Source: Candidatus Synechococcus spongiarum LMB bulk15M
GTDB taxonomy: Bacteria; Cyanobacteriota; Cyanobacteriia; PCC-6307; Cyanobiaceae
Direction: 5' to 3'
Assembly (NCBI GenBank): GCA_002018045.1
Contig: MWLD01000069.1
Span: forward strand, 1-64,000
Length of the DNA: 64,000 nucleotides
The notes under the pieces are model-generated. The model did no database searches, was not told where the DNA came from, and was given only the letters and a program-made list of their open reading frames with translations. Shown one piece after another: positions 9,197-19,177 of this stretch (its first letter is position 1; each line of letters opens with the position of its first letter). The position numbers and the translations under genes are program-made.

Positions 9197-9667
9197 TCAG
9201 TAGCGGTAGTGGGCAAAGGCTTTGTTGGCTTCCGCCATCTTGTGGGTTTCTTCCCGCTTGCGGACGGCGCTGCCGGTTTCGTTGGCGGCATCCATCAACT
9301 CCCCTGCCAGCTTCTGTGACATGGAGCGACCGGAGCGGGCCCGAGAGTAGTTCACCAACCAGCGCAGGGCCATGGCTGTGCCCCGCTCCGGTCGCACCTC
9401 CATGGGGACCTGATAGGTGGCGCCGCCCACGCGCCGAGCGCGCACTTCCACAAGGGGGGTGATATTACAAACGGCAGCCTCGAACAGGGTAACGGGATCG
9501 CTGCCGGTACGCTCACTCACCAGATCCAGGGCTTCGTACAGAATCCTCTGCGCCGTGGACTTCTTGCCGCTTTTCATGAGTCTGGCCACCAGCATGGCAG
9601 CCAGACGGTTATTGAAACGTGGGTCAGGCGTAACGGGACGCTTCTCGGCACTATTGCGGCGGGACAT
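9197..9667 (-). CDS. rpsG: 30S ribosomal protein S7
   Basis: 156 residues, standard length, with the S7 signature segments [30 protein letters not shown] near the start, [21 protein letters not shown] in the middle and the helical C-terminus [20 protein letters not shown]. Nucleates assembly of the 30S head; in other bacteria S7 autoregulates the str operon. It lies between rpsL and fusA, with a strong hairpin just downstream. Confidence 0.98.
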   Translation of the reverse strand: MSRRNSAEKRPVTPDPRFNNRLAAMLVARLMKSGKKSTAQRILYEALDLVSERTGSDPVTLFEAAVCNITPLVEVRARRVGGATYQVPMEVRPERGTAMALRWLVNYSRARSGRSMSQKLAGELMDAANETGSAVRKREETHKMAEANKAFAHYRY

Positions 9668-9737
9668 GGGACGGAGAGAGAGTGAAAAAGTTCAGTGGGA
9701 AGGTGGACAACAACGGGGAGGCAGGCATCGGGTCGGA

Positions 9738-10112
9738 TCACTCCCTGGGCTGTTTTGCTCCGTACTTGGAGCGGGATTGGCGACGGTCCTTGACCCCTGC
9801 CGTATCCAGGGTGCCGCGAATGATGTGGTAACGCACACCCGGTAGATCCTTGACCCGTCCCCCGCGAATCAGCACTACGGAGTGTTCTTGCAGGTTATGG
9901 CCCTCGCCGCCGATGTAGGCTGTCACCTCGAAGCCCGAGGTGAGACGCACCCGCGCCACCTTCCGCAGGGCGGAGTTGGGCTTTTTGGGTGTGGACGTGT
10001 ACACCCGGGTACACACCCCACGACGCCCGGGGCACGACCGCAGTGCGGGGGATTTGGTCTTGTCTCTCAGCCGAGAGCGCTCCGTACGGATGAGTTGTTG
10101 GATCGTGGGCAT
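9738..10112 (-). CDS. rpsL: 30S ribosomal protein S12
   Basis: 124 residues beginning [15 protein letters not shown], with the decoding-site loops [17 protein letters not shown] and [28 protein letters not shown]. The lysines at the classical streptomycin-resistance positions appear wild type. A longer in-frame reading to 10148 is rejected because S12 always starts at this Met. First gene of the str operon on the minus strand; 70 bp to rpsG. Confidence 0.98.
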   Translation of the reverse strand: MPTIQQLIRTERSRLRDKTKSPALRSCPGRRGVCTRVYTSTPKKPNSALRKVARVRLTSGFEVTAYIGGEGHNLQEHSVVLIRGGRVKDLPGVRYHIIRGTLDTAGVKDRRQSRSKYGAKQPRE

Positions 10113-10165
10113 TGAGGCCTGGCGATAAACCGCTGCGTGGTTGCACAATCTACAACTTTACCGCA

Positions 10166-10522
10166 TTACTGCCCTGGACCAGCGTCCCCGGATGGACGGC
10201 TGAAGGAAACGCCACAGGTGCAAAACTGCACATCCTTGGGACCACGAAGGATAAAGCCGCCGCCGCGCAGGTCATGGTGATGGTCCAGATGCATGGATTC
10301 CAGTTGGTTGGCCGTATCCTGGCGCGCCCAAAGGGTCATGCCGTCCGTTCGCGCCATGGGCTCGCCCACAACGACACCGGCACGGATGATCAATACCCGG
10401 CTCTGGCATCTACCGGGTTGCAGTTCCAGACTGGCAACCCCTGGGCGGGACGTGAGAGCGGCCTGGCGGCTGAGTTCCGCAGCGGCCTGCGGGGTGATCC
10501 GGAACGGGGCGTGTCTGGCCAT
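10166..10522 (-). CDS. HesB/IscA-like A-type Fe-S protein (divergent)
   Basis: 118 residues starting ITPQAAAEL after a short leader, as A-type Fe-S carriers do, and ending QFCTCGVSFSRP, which keeps the C-terminal CxC pair. The first conserved cysteine may be the one in PGRCQSRV. The central part departs from the usual pattern, so it may be a specialised or scaffold-like member rather than a general carrier. Located between rpsL and the phosphodiester glycosidase gene, same strand. Family call is moderate; function inferred. Confidence 0.65.
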   Translation of the reverse strand: MARHAPFRITPQAAAELSRQAALTSRPGVASLELQPGRCQSRVLIIRAGVVVGEPMARTDGMTLWARQDTANQLESMHLDHHHDLRGGGFILRGPKDVQFCTCGVSFSRPSGDAGPGQ

Positions 10523-10543
10523 GGTGATTGCTCGGTTGCTGCT

Positions 10544-12433
10544 CTATGAACCATTCTCGCCTGGCGGCTGTCGAACCATTACACCCAAGCCGTTATGGAC
10601 GCGGGAATCCACACCCCGTCCACGCACAGCCGTGACACCCCGGAATACCAAGGTGGTGGAACTGCCCCCATCGAGATTGAGGGCATCCTCCATGCCCAAC
10701 TGCTGGACCAACCGGGCGGTTTCCTTGAGGTCGGGTCCGGAATTGCCAAGACCTTGAACCGTGAGGAGCCACAGTTGATCTTTCCCCCAGGCCACCACAC
10801 TGCGTGGCGCCTTCTGCCTTTGGAATTGGCTGCTGAAGCGCTCCAGGCCCACATTCAGCACTATCCGACCGCCTTGCAGGAGCAGGGGACCTGCCCCCAG
10901 AACGTGGGGCTGCCGTCCAAAAACCCCTGGGGTCAGCCGTTGATCGAGTTCAACGTAATCACCAAGGCGCAGCGGCAGAGTGGCGCCATAGCGAGCCACC
11001 AGTAGCCAGCTTTCGGGCGCAAGCGCAACACCGCCGTCAAGCTGGAAGGAGGCAAAGTGGCGCACCACCCGGTTGCCTTGCACTAAAATCCCGGTCTCGC
11101 CTTGGGTTAAGGGCAGATAGTGACGGCCCCAACGGTGGGTATAGCGCGCCACCCCTTTCTGCACGTAGCCACTGTTCAGATGACTGATGGGGAAGAAACC
11201 TCCGGGTCCTGTCACCGTTTCCTGCATCACCAACCGCCCGAACACGGGACGCTCTCCTGATCCCCATCCAATCGCTCCCCGACCCAGAATTGGCCCGGAA
11301 AGCCATTGGCCTTCCCGCTTGATGGCGCCCAGCGGAAGCTTGCGAATGCGGTTGAAATAGCCTCCGTTGATGGCCAGCTCCGCTTGCCAGCCGTTGGCCA
11401 GAGCGCGGAGAGGATTGAGCCCGTCCATGCCAGCGGAGCTGGTTAAGGGCAGCATGGTGACGGCTGGATTGGTGACGTCCAGGGCCACGCTGTGGAGACG
11501 AAACTTCCTCGCATCGAGAGCCATGACCCTGGTGGTCAATTGGAACTGCTCGAGGGGAGGGAGAACATCCTGTTTTGTTGGTCCTGGAATCCGAAGAGCG
11601 AGAAAGTCTTCATAGGACAGATCCAGAACGAGGCGCTCCGGACGACCGAGGGTGAGGATCCGACGATCAGGGCCGAGGCCTGCCGTGTTCAACCGCAGCA
11701 GACCAGGTGTCCACTGGTGAGGAATGCCGAGGGTCTCCATCTCCCGCAGGTGCAGATCCCGGGAGCGCATCTCCACCAGTAACACCCCATCCTGGAGACG
11801 AAAAGGAGCCGGGCCCAGGAAGTCCAGCACAATCCGTACCCGTTCAGCGGATTGCCATAGCCGCACGTTGATCAGTTGTGGTGGTGGAACCTGGAGATTC
11901 AGCCGAGAAGCAACGGGTCTGAACCGCCAGCGAAAGCGCTGCACCAGGGGCGTAATGTCCAGAGCGGGCACTCCTTCCAAAGAAGAAGGGGTCTCCTCAA
12001 GAGGAACAACGTGACCAAACCAGACCAGTTGCCGGCCGCCTGGTCCGGGACTGACCTTGGCCCCCAACCGATGGATCAGGACGTCGGTCGGTACAAAAAG
12101 GCGTTGGCTGGAGCCCGACTCGCCTTCAAGACGCCATGGAGCCTGTAGCGCAGCGCCGTTCAGCACAACGGTGTCCCCGGTGACGACCGGAGAGCCGGTC
12201 TGCCCAGCTTGCGGCTGCTGCAGGGGTGGCAGCGTGGCCGGGAGCGACTCGGTCCGAAACAGCTCGGTGTGCTCAGCGGGAAGCGGTGACGGAGCCGCCG
12301 TGGCCGTTGGGCTCTGTCCTCCATGAGCCGGAGCAAACAGGCCAAACGGCAAAGAACTTAAAAGGCTCAGCGCTGCAAATCGTCCAACAGCAGCAGGCAT
12401 TGACCGGACAACCGAAATCGAAGACGCCGTCAT
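10544..12433 (-). CDS. Exported phosphodiester glycosidase (NAGPA domain) protein
   Basis: 629 residues. An N-terminal signal peptide (about residues 12-40, ending near PAHGG) is followed by a Pro-rich linker. A beta-rich region around residues 185-290 (INVRLWQSAERVRIVLDFLG) resembles an AMIN-type cell-wall-binding domain. The C-terminal half has the phosphodiester glycosidase domain, seen from ELAINGGYFNRI to the diagnostic NLDGGSSTTLV near residue 590. Such proteins remove alpha-linked sugar phosphodiesters or act in exopolysaccharide/envelope metabolism. It is divergent from gltS, with 47 bp between starts. An alternative start is ATG 12400. Confidence 0.85.
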   Translation of the reverse strand: MTASSISVVRSMPAAVGRFAALSLLSSLPFGLFAPAHGGQSPTATAAPSPLPAEHTELFRTESLPATLPPLQQPQAGQTGSPVVTGDTVVLNGAALQAPWRLEGESGSSQRLFVPTDVLIHRLGAKVSPGPGGRQLVWFGHVVPLEETPSSLEGVPALDITPLVQRFRWRFRPVASRLNLQVPPPQLINVRLWQSAERVRIVLDFLGPAPFRLQDGVLLVEMRSRDLHLREMETLGIPHQWTPGLLRLNTAGLGPDRRILTLGRPERLVLDLSYEDFLALRIPGPTKQDVLPPLEQFQLTTRVMALDARKFRLHSVALDVTNPAVTMLPLTSSAGMDGLNPLRALANGWQAELAINGGYFNRIRKLPLGAIKREGQWLSGPILGRGAIGWGSGERPVFGRLVMQETVTGPGGFFPISHLNSGYVQKGVARYTHRWGRHYLPLTQGETGILVQGNRVVRHFASFQLDGGVALAPESWLLVARYGATLPLRLGDYVELDQRLTPGVFGRQPHVLGAGPLLLQGGRIVLNVGLERFSSQFQRQKAPRSVVAWGKDQLWLLTVQGLGNSGPDLKETARLVQQLGMEDALNLDGGSSTTLVFRGVTAVRGRGVDSRVHNGLGVMVRQPPGENGS

Positions 12434-12480
12434 TTCCGTCTTCGGGGCTAGCCTGGAATCCTACAGCCCAGCCATTGTTA

Positions 12481-15400
12481 ATGTCCACACCGTTCCGCTC
12501 TTCCGCCTCGCCTCACCGGGATTCTGCAGGACCGGGCTGGCTGGAACGGGAGCGAGACGGTTGTGGCGTTGGTTTTCTGGCCCGGCTGGACGGCCGGGCC
12601 AGCCACTGGCTCTTGCAGCAAGCCCTGCGCGGCCTGGCTTGCATGGAACACCGGGGCGGCTGTGGCGGCGACCGGGACTCCGGAGACGGAGCAGGTGTGC
12701 TCTGTGCCATTCCCTGGCCGCTGCTGAGGAGGCTCTGGCCTGCGGTGGCGGCGCTGCCGGATGGGGACATTCCCGCCTTGGGCATGGCTTTTCTGCCCAA
12801 GGACGACGATGCGCGCTCCACGACGCGCCGCCTTTGCGAGGAGCAGGCTGCCCAACTGGGACTCCGCAGTCATGGGTGGCGCGTGGTGCCCGTTGATCGG
12901 GAGGTTCTGGGTCCCATGGCAGCCGACAGTTGTCCGGTGATCGAGCAGTGGCTTCTCTCCATGGATCAGCGCCATGGGGATCAGGAGGAGTTGGAACGCT
13001 TGCTGTTTCGTTGCCGTCGCCGCATTGGCGCCCAACTGGGTGAGGTATTGGGGACGGCGTTGAGTCGCCATGTCTCCTTTGCCTCCTTGAGCACCCGTAC
13101 GGTTGTCTACAAGGGCATGGTGCGCTCCGAGATACTGCCGGTCTTCTATCGGGACCTGCAAGACGAGCGCTTTGCCGTTCCTTACGCAGTGTATCACCGG
13201 CGCTTCAGCACCAACACCTTGCCCCGCTGGCCGCTGGCCCAGCCCATGCGCCTGTTGGGCCATAACGGCGAAATCAACACCCTGCTGGGCAACATCAACT
13301 GGGCACTGGCTTCCCAGGACGGCCTCAAGCGGGTCTGGGGGGCCGCCGCGTCGGATTTGCATCCCGTAGTGAATCCCGCCTTCAGCGATTCCGCCAACCT
13401 GGACGGGATGCTGGAGTTGATGGTGCGCAGCGGTCGCCCCATCATCGAAAGCCTCATGACCTTGGTGCCGGAAGCGTTTCAGCGGCAACCGGAGCTTGAG
13501 GGTCGCCAGCAACTGCAGGACTTCTATACCTATTGGGCCGGCATTCAGGAAGCCTGGGACGGACCTGCTCTGCTGGCGTTCACCGACGGGCGCTGGATTG
13601 GAGCCTGTCTTGATCGCAACGGACTGCGCCCGGCGCGCTACTGCGTCACCCGGGACGGCCTGGTGGTCATGGGGACCGAGACCGGTGTGGTGGAACTGGA
13701 TGAGGCCGCCGTTGTGGAGAAAGGCCGCCTGGGTCCTGGTCAGATGCTGGCCGTTGATCTGGAGAAGGGCCGCCTGCTGCGCAACTGGGAGGTCAAGGAA
13801 GAAGCTGCCAGCCACTATCCCTACGACCAATGGCTGCAACTGCGTCAACAGCTTGCTCCGGAAGCGTGGTGTACGGAGCCGCAGTTCGGTACCTTGGAGC
13901 TGCTGCAATTGCAGACCGCTGTCGGCTTCACCGCCGAGGATCTGGACCTCATCATCGAGGACATGGCCGGCAAGCGAAAGGAGCCCACCTTCTGCATGGG
14001 TGACGACGTTCCCCTGGCTGTTCTCTCCGGCAAGCCTCACCTGCTGTACGACTACTTCAAGCAGCGGTTTGCCCAGGTCACCAATCCCCCCATTGATCCC
14101 CTGCGGGAAGAGCTGGTGATGAGCCTTGCGGTTCACTTGGGGGCCCGTGGATCGGCACTGGAACCGTCGGTCGATGGAGCGCGCCGCCTGGACCTCCCCT
14201 CGCCGTTGCTCAACGAGGCGGAGTTGCGTCAATTGCGCGCATCCGACCGGAACTGCCAACACCTCGGCACCCTGTTTCCCGTTGCCAACGGTCCGGGCGG
14301 TTTGCAGGAGGCAGTGCAGCAACTCTGCCGGCAAGCGGAGCAAGCGGTGCGCCGCGGTGCAGAGATTCTCATCTTCTCGGACCGTCGGGACGGTGGTCCG
14401 GACCCCATGCGCAGCATCGTTCCGCCGCTGCTGGCCACGGGTGCTGTCCACCACCATCTGATTCGCGCAGGCTTGCGACTGCGGACGTCCCTGGTTGTGG
14501 AGACGGCACAGTGCTGGACCACGCATCACCTGGCTTGTCTGATCGGATATGGCGCCAGCGCCGTTTGTCCGTGGCTCACGTGGGAGACCACACGCCACTG
14601 GCGCAACCATCCCCGCACCGTCAAGCTCATTGAGCGCGGCAAGCTGCCCGCCATGGACGCTGCCCAGGCCCAAGCCAACGTGCGCTATGCGCTGGAGGCG
14701 GGCCTGCGGAAAATCCTCTCGAAAATCGGCATCTCCTTGCTGTCCAGTTATCACGGCGCCCAGATCTTCGAAGCCGTGGGTGTTGGGGCCGATTTGATTG
14801 CCACGGCCTTCCGTGGCACCACCAGCCGTGTGGCGGGTCTGAGCTTTGCAGAATTGGCGAGTGAGACCCTGGCCTTCCACAGCAAGGCCTTCCCGGAGTT
14901 GAGCCGCAGCAAGTTGGAGTTCATGGGCTTTGTGCAATACCGCACCGGGGCCGAATATCACCTCAACAGTCCGGATATGGCCAAGGTGCTCCACAAGGCC
15001 ATTGCCCAGGGACCCGACTACGACCACTTCACCACGTACCAGCAACTGCTGGAGCAGCGCCCCGCCACCACCCTGCGGGATCTTCTGGAGTTCCGTGTTG
15101 CACCGTCCCCAACCCCCCTGGAGGAGGTGGAAAGCGTTACCGCCATCTGCCGGCGCTTCTGTACCGGTGGCATGAGCCTGGGCGCCCTCTCCCGCGAGGC
15201 CCATGAAACCCTGGCCATTGCCCTCAACCGCATTGGCGGCAAGAGCAACAGTGGGGAAGGCGGGGAAGATCCGGTGCGCTATGGCGTGCTCAACGACGTG
15301 GACGAGGCGGGTCACTCTCCCACCCTGCCCCACCTGCGGGGCCTGCGCCCTGGCGATACCGCCTGCTCCGCCATCAAACAGGTGGCGTCCGGGCGCTTTG

Positions 15401-17124
15401 GCGTCACTCCGGCCTATCTGCGCTCCGGCCAGCAATTGGAAATCAAGGTGGCGCAAGGGGCAAAACCCGGAGAAGGGGGTCAGCTTCCTGGAACCAAAGT
15501 GGACGTCTACATTGCCGGGTTACGCAACAGCAAGCCCGGGGTGCCCCTCATCTCGCCCCCGCCCCACCACGACATCTATTCCATCGAGGATCTGGCCCAA
15601 CTCATTCACGACCTCCACCAAGTTCATCCTGCTGCGAAGGTGTCGGTCAAGCTGGTGGCGGAGATTGGCATTGGCACCATTGCTGCCGGGGTTGCCAAGG
15701 CCAATGCCGATGTGATTCAGATCTCCGGCCATGACGGCGGCACCGGCGCCTCACCCCTCAGCTCCATCAAGCATGCCGGTGTTCCCTGGGAACTGGGCCT
15801 GGCGGAGGTGCATCGATGCTTGCTGGACAACGGTTTGCGCCAGCGGGTGATCCTGCGGGCTGACGGTGGCCTGAAAACCGGATGGGACGTGGTGATTGCT
15901 GCCTTGCTGGGCGCTGAGGAGTTTGGATTCGGCTCGGTGGCCATGATCGCCGAGGGTTGCATCATGGCCCGGGTGTGTCACACCAATACTTGCCCCGTTG
16001 GCGTGGCCACCCAGAAAGAAGCCCTGCGGCGTCGGTTCGTGGGGCTGCCCGAGCACGTGGTCAACTTCTTCCTCTATGTGGCCCAAGAGGTGCGCCAGCT
16101 CATCAGCCGCCTGGGCCTGCGGTCCATGGACGATCTGATTGGCCGTGTGGATCTGCTGGCAGTCCGCAACGTCACCCTGCACAAAACCCGCGGGGTGGAC
16201 ATGAGCAGCTTGCTGAAACCCATGCCCCATGCCCATGACCGCAGTTGGCTGGCACATGATGCCGAAGCCCACGGCAACGGACCCATCCTGTTGGATGAGC
16301 TGTTGACGGACCCCACCCTGCAGCAGGCCGTGGCCCAGCATGGTTCCATGGCCGTGGATCTGGAGATTGCCAACACGGATCGCAGCGTGGGGGCACGCCT
16401 GGCTGGTTTGATTGCGGCACGGCATGGGAACCGGGGATTTGGCGGTCAGTTGCAGTTACGTTTCCTTGGCTGTGCGGGACAGAGCTTTGGCGCTTTTTGC
16501 ATCCAGGGCCTGGAGATGGTCCTCCATGGTGAAGCCAACGATTATGTGGGCAAGGGCATGAACGGCGGACGCCTGGTGATCGTGCCCCCCGGAAATTCCA
16601 GCCTGCAAGCGGGCAATCACGTGATCCTGGGCAACACCTGCCTTTATGGAGCCACGGGGGGACAACTGTTTGCCCATGGCCGGGCCGGTGAGCGCTTTGG
16701 GGTGCGCAACAGTGGCGCCCAGGCCGTGGTAGAGGGCGCCGGGGATCACTGCTGCGAGTACATGACCGGTGGGGTAATTGTGGTGCTGGGTCCCACGGGA
16801 CGCAACGTGGCCGCCGGGATGACGGGCGGGGTGGCCTACTTGCTCCAACAGGACGCCACCACAGCCGTGCGCATCAACAGGGACACCGTGAAGCTGCGCA
16901 GCTTGGCGGAATCCACGGCGTTGGCGAGCCAGCTCAAGACTCTCCTGAACGCTCATCTTGTGGCCACAGGCAGTCCCAGGGCGGGAGAGATTCTGGCGCA
17001 GTGGGCTGAGCGGCAATCCCGTTTCATCGCTCTGGTTCCCCCTGCCGAGGAGGAAGGCTTGGGATTATCCCCGGATTCTTTCCAGGCTGGCGCGATCGTT
17101 GCCGATGCCCATGTCCGAGGCTGA
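12481..17124 (+). CDS. gltS: Ferredoxin-dependent glutamate synthase (large, single-subunit)
   Basis: 1547 residues making glutamate from 2-oxoglutarate and glutamine (GS-GOGAT cycle). The start at ATG 12481 leaves a 27-residue propeptide before the N-terminal nucleophile Cys28 in GCGVGF. The class-II glutamine amidotransferase domain is followed by the central and FMN-binding synthase domains (GGKSNSGEGGEDPVRY, GHDGGTGASPLSSIKHAG). The 3Fe-4S cysteines in CIMARVCHTNTCPVGVATQ are present, as is the C-terminal beta-helix (GGRLVIVPPG). No small gltD subunit adjoins, so electrons probably come from ferredoxin. A 992-codon antisense ORF here is a composition artefact. Confidence 0.96.
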   Translation: MSTPFRSSASPHRDSAGPGWLERERDGCGVGFLARLDGRASHWLLQQALRGLACMEHRGGCGGDRDSGDGAGVLCAIPWPLLRRLWPAVAALPDGDIPALGMAFLPKDDDARSTTRRLCEEQAAQLGLRSHGWRVVPVDREVLGPMAADSCPVIEQWLLSMDQRHGDQEELERLLFRCRRRIGAQLGEVLGTALSRHVSFASLSTRTVVYKGMVRSEILPVFYRDLQDERFAVPYAVYHRRFSTNTLPRWPLAQPMRLLGHNGEINTLLGNINWALASQDGLKRVWGAAASDLHPVVNPAFSDSANLDGMLELMVRSGRPIIESLMTLVPEAFQRQPELEGRQQLQDFYTYWAGIQEAWDGPALLAFTDGRWIGACLDRNGLRPARYCVTRDGLVVMGTETGVVELDEAAVVEKGRLGPGQMLAVDLEKGRLLRNWEVKEEAASHYPYDQWLQLRQQLAPEAWCTEPQFGTLELLQLQTAVGFTAEDLDLIIEDMAGKRKEPTFCMGDDVPLAVLSGKPHLLYDYFKQRFAQVTNPPIDPLREELVMSLAVHLGARGSALEPSVDGARRLDLPSPLLNEAELRQLRASDRNCQHLGTLFPVANGPGGLQEAVQQLCRQAEQAVRRGAEILIFSDRRDGGPDPMRSIVPPLLATGAVHHHLIRAGLRLRTSLVVETAQCWTTHHLACLIGYGASAVCPWLTWETTRHWRNHPRTVKLIERGKLPAMDAAQAQANVRYALEAGLRKILSKIGISLLSSYHGAQIFEAVGVGADLIATAFRGTTSRVAGLSFAELASETLAFHSKAFPELSRSKLEFMGFVQYRTGAEYHLNSPDMAKVLHKAIAQGPDYDHFTTYQQLLEQRPATTLRDLLEFRVAPSPTPLEEVESVTAICRRFCTGGMSLGALSREAHETLAIALNRIGGKSNSGEGGEDPVRYGVLNDVDEAGHSPTLPHLRGLRPGDTACSAIKQVASGRFGVTPAYLRSGQQLEIKVAQGAKPGEGGQLPGTKVDVYIAGLRNSKPGVPLISPPPHHDIYSIEDLAQLIHDLHQVHPAAKVSVKLVAEIGIGTIAAGVAKANADVIQISGHDGGTGASPLSSIKHAGVPWELGLAEVHRCLLDNGLRQRVILRADGGLKTGWDVVIAALLGAEEFGFGSVAMIAEGCIMARVCHTNTCPVGVATQKEALRRRFVGLPEHVVNFFLYVAQEVRQLISRLGLRSMDDLIGRVDLLAVRNVTLHKTRGVDMSSLLKPMPHAHDRSWLAHDAEAHGNGPILLDELLTDPTLQQAVAQHGSMAVDLEIANTDRSVGARLAGLIAARHGNRGFGGQLQLRFLGCAGQSFGAFCIQGLEMVLHGEANDYVGKGMNGGRLVIVPPGNSSLQAGNHVILGNTCLYGATGGQLFAHGRAGERFGVRNSGAQAVVEGAGDHCCEYMTGGVIVVLGPTGRNVAAGMTGGVAYLLQQDATTAVRINRDTVKLRSLAESTALASQLKTLLNAHLVATGSPRAGEILAQWAERQSRFIALVPPAEEEGLGLSPDSFQAGAIVADAHVRG

Positions 17125-17198
17125 TAAGCTGATGCTCCCCACAGACCTCTGCCTGGATTTTTCTTGCCCATGATGTTGTCTCTCACCATGGATCAACC

Positions 17199-17462
17199 AT
17201 GATTGAAACCTCTGGCGTGATTGAACGTGAACAAGGCAACGGCTTTTACATGGTGACCCTTGACAAGCCGGAAGGACACCAATGCCTCTGCCGCGCTGCC
17301 GGCAAGCTCACCAAGTTCCGCATCAAGCTCCTGGCTGGGGATAAGGTGACCGTAGAGATCAGCCCCTATGACCTCACCCGTGGCCGCATTACCTATCGGG
17401 AGCGCAACATGGGTGCGCCGCGCTCCGGAGGAGGGCACCGCCCTGGCGGCCGACGCCGTTAA
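17199..17462 (+). CDS. infA: Translation initiation factor IF-1
   Basis: 87 residues with the S1-like OB fold: IETSGVIEREQGNGFYMVTL, the loop AAGKLTKFRIKLLAGDKVTVEISPYDLTRGRITYRER, and a cyanobacterial Gly/Arg-rich tail. Binds the ribosomal A site during initiation. It stands alone after gltS. Its TAA stop (17460-17462) overlaps the stop of the convergent NTRC gene in the sequence TTAA. Confidence 0.96.
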   Translation: MIETSGVIEREQGNGFYMVTLDKPEGHQCLCRAAGKLTKFRIKLLAGDKVTVEISPYDLTRGRITYRERNMGAPRSGGGHRPGGRRR

Positions 17463-18838
17463 TCACCGAGGGCCAGCACCTTCTCCAGTTCAGCGCGGAT
17501 CATCCGCCGCTGCTTGACGCCACGCCACTGGTAACGGAGTTCTTTTTTGTAAAACACCTGGATGGTGGGGGTTCCTGAAACACCAGCCTGCCGGGCAATT
17601 TCGGGATCCGCTTCAATGTTGATCTCGACGGTGTGCATCCGACCGTCCAGATCCTCCACCACCCGCCTCAGTTGCGGCTTGAGCACATGGCAAGGGCCGC
17701 ACCCCGGTGCGGTGTAAATCACCACCAGCGGGTCCGGGCTGTCATGGTAAAGGCGACGCAGAGCGTAGCTGCCTTGCTGCCAGAGGGCTGTTGGGGAATA
17801 GGTCTCTTCCGTGGCGGGGCTCACCTTTTGGGGCGTTGGGGCCGGTTCCGGTTGCGGCGGCTTGCGGGATACGGGGACAGCCAGGTTTTGCTCCGTCAGC
17901 CATTCCTCGGCAGCGAGCGCTGCTTGACAACCTGTAGCCGCCGCCGTGACGGCCTGTCGCCAGCGGCGATCCGCCACGTCCCCGGCCCAGAAGACACCAG
18001 GGATAACCGTGTCCGGCTGTCCCGGCTGTTGAGGCGTCAGATAGCCTTCCCCATCCAAGGGAAGTTGCCCTTGGACCAATCCCGTGTTGGGGGTATGACC
18101 GATGGCATAAAAGAGCCCGCGCACCGGCAGGATCCTTATGGAGCCGGCAAGACGGTGTCGCAGTTCAACCGTCGCCAGCCAGTCGTCCCCTTGCAGGGCC
18201 ACCACCTCATGCTCCCAATGGACGGTGATTCGATCGTTGGCCAGCACCCGATCCGCCATGGCCTTGGAGGCCCGCAACCGGTTTCTGCGCACAATCAGAT
18301 GCACGTGGGAACCGTATTTCGTCAACGCATGGGCCTCTTCACAGGCGGAGTCACCACCTCCCACCACGGCCAGGGGCTCATGGCGAAACTGGGGTGTGGC
18401 CCCATCGCACACGGCACAAGCACTGATGCCACGACTCCAGAACCGCCCTTCCCGGGGCAGGTGAAGGCGATTGGCGCGGGCGCCCGTGGCCAGGATCACC
18501 GCATGGGTGCGCAAATCCTGCCCCTGGGCCTGAACAGTGAACGGGCGCCGTCTCAGGTCCAACCAATCAGCGTCGGCCTCCAGCAGACGGGTTCCCCAGC
18601 GCACGGCCTGGGCCTTCATGCGGTCCATGAGTTCAGGACCCGGAATGCCCTGGGGAAACCCGGGAAAGTTCTCCACATGGGTGGTGGTCATCAATTGACC
18701 GCCAGGGATGCCACCCTCCTGAAAACCGGTGATCAGCAGTGGAGCCAAGTTGGCACGGGCAGCATAGAGGGCAGCCGTATAACCTGCCGGCCCTGAACCG
18801 ATCACAACCAGGTTTTCCGTCGTGGAGGGGGAGACCAT
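17459..18838 (-). CDS. trxB: NADPH-thioredoxin reductase fused to thioredoxin (NTRC type)
   Basis: 459 residues. The N-terminal flavoprotein has the FAD site VVIGSGPAGYTAAL (11-24), redox pair CAVC (141-144) and NADPH site VVGGGDSACEEA. A Pro-rich linker (about 320-340) leads to a thioredoxin domain with active site CGPC (379-382) and cis-Pro in GTPTIQVF. This architecture is the NTRC of plants and cyanobacteria, which reduces 2-Cys peroxiredoxins and tunes chlorophyll synthesis using NADPH. It shares its stop region with infA. The name trxB is used because ntrC would be confused with the nitrogen regulator. Confidence 0.95.
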   Translation of the reverse strand: MVSPSTTENLVVIGSGPAGYTAALYAARANLAPLLITGFQEGGIPGGQLMTTTHVENFPGFPQGIPGPELMDRMKAQAVRWGTRLLEADADWLDLRRRPFTVQAQGQDLRTHAVILATGARANRLHLPREGRFWSRGISACAVCDGATPQFRHEPLAVVGGGDSACEEAHALTKYGSHVHLIVRRNRLRASKAMADRVLANDRITVHWEHEVVALQGDDWLATVELRHRLAGSIRILPVRGLFYAIGHTPNTGLVQGQLPLDGEGYLTPQQPGQPDTVIPGVFWAGDVADRRWRQAVTAAATGCQAALAAEEWLTEQNLAVPVSRKPPQPEPAPTPQKVSPATEETYSPTALWQQGSYALRRLYHDSPDPLVVIYTAPGCGPCHVLKPQLRRVVEDLDGRMHTVEINIEADPEIARQAGVSGTPTIQVFYKKELRYQWRGVKQRRMIRAELEKVLALGD

Positions 18839-19177
18839 GGGATTAACAAGGCGAGAGGACTTGCTTGCTTAACTTTCTGCAATAAGCTAGCTGACCGGAA
18901 GACTTCCAAGGGCGTCTTTTTCAGTTCTCGGCATGTTGCCGTGTACGTCCCCTTAAGAACACCCGGATCGCGATATGTCCTCTTCAATCATCTTTTGATT
19001 CCTGCTCAGGATCGCGCAAAATATCCTCCAAGCGTTGCCATGTGGTTCAACGGCTCCTGGAAGCGGAAGCTCAATCCGCAAACCAGGTTGAGTTGATCCG
19101 TGTTGCCCAGCCGTGGTGCGGCAAGAGCGACGGAGAGTCGCCACCGCCCAAGCATCGCAAGGGTGGTGACCGTGACG
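18839..19177. other. Intergenic region without a convincing gene
   Basis: About 340 bp between the divergently oriented upstream end of NTRC and the end of the RRM gene. Short ORFs exist on both strands but none has a family pattern or a good ribosome binding site. The part next to 18838 should hold the NTRC promoter. I see no strong inverted repeat. Confidence 0.5.

Noticed and set aside
12434-12480. glnA-type or other riboswitch in the gltS leader
   Set aside because: Only 47 bp separate the divergent starts and none of the conserved glnA-RNA blocks is visible.
12478-15456. 992-codon ORF on the strand opposite gltS
   Set aside because: It is the antisense shadow of a G+C-rich, codon-biased gene; its residues are rich in Gln, Gly, His and Ala with no family motif, and gltS has complete motifs on the plus strand.
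18953-19144. Small minus-strand ORF between NTRC and the RRM gene
   Set aside because: Composition resembles random translation of G+C-rich DNA; no start signals or motifs.
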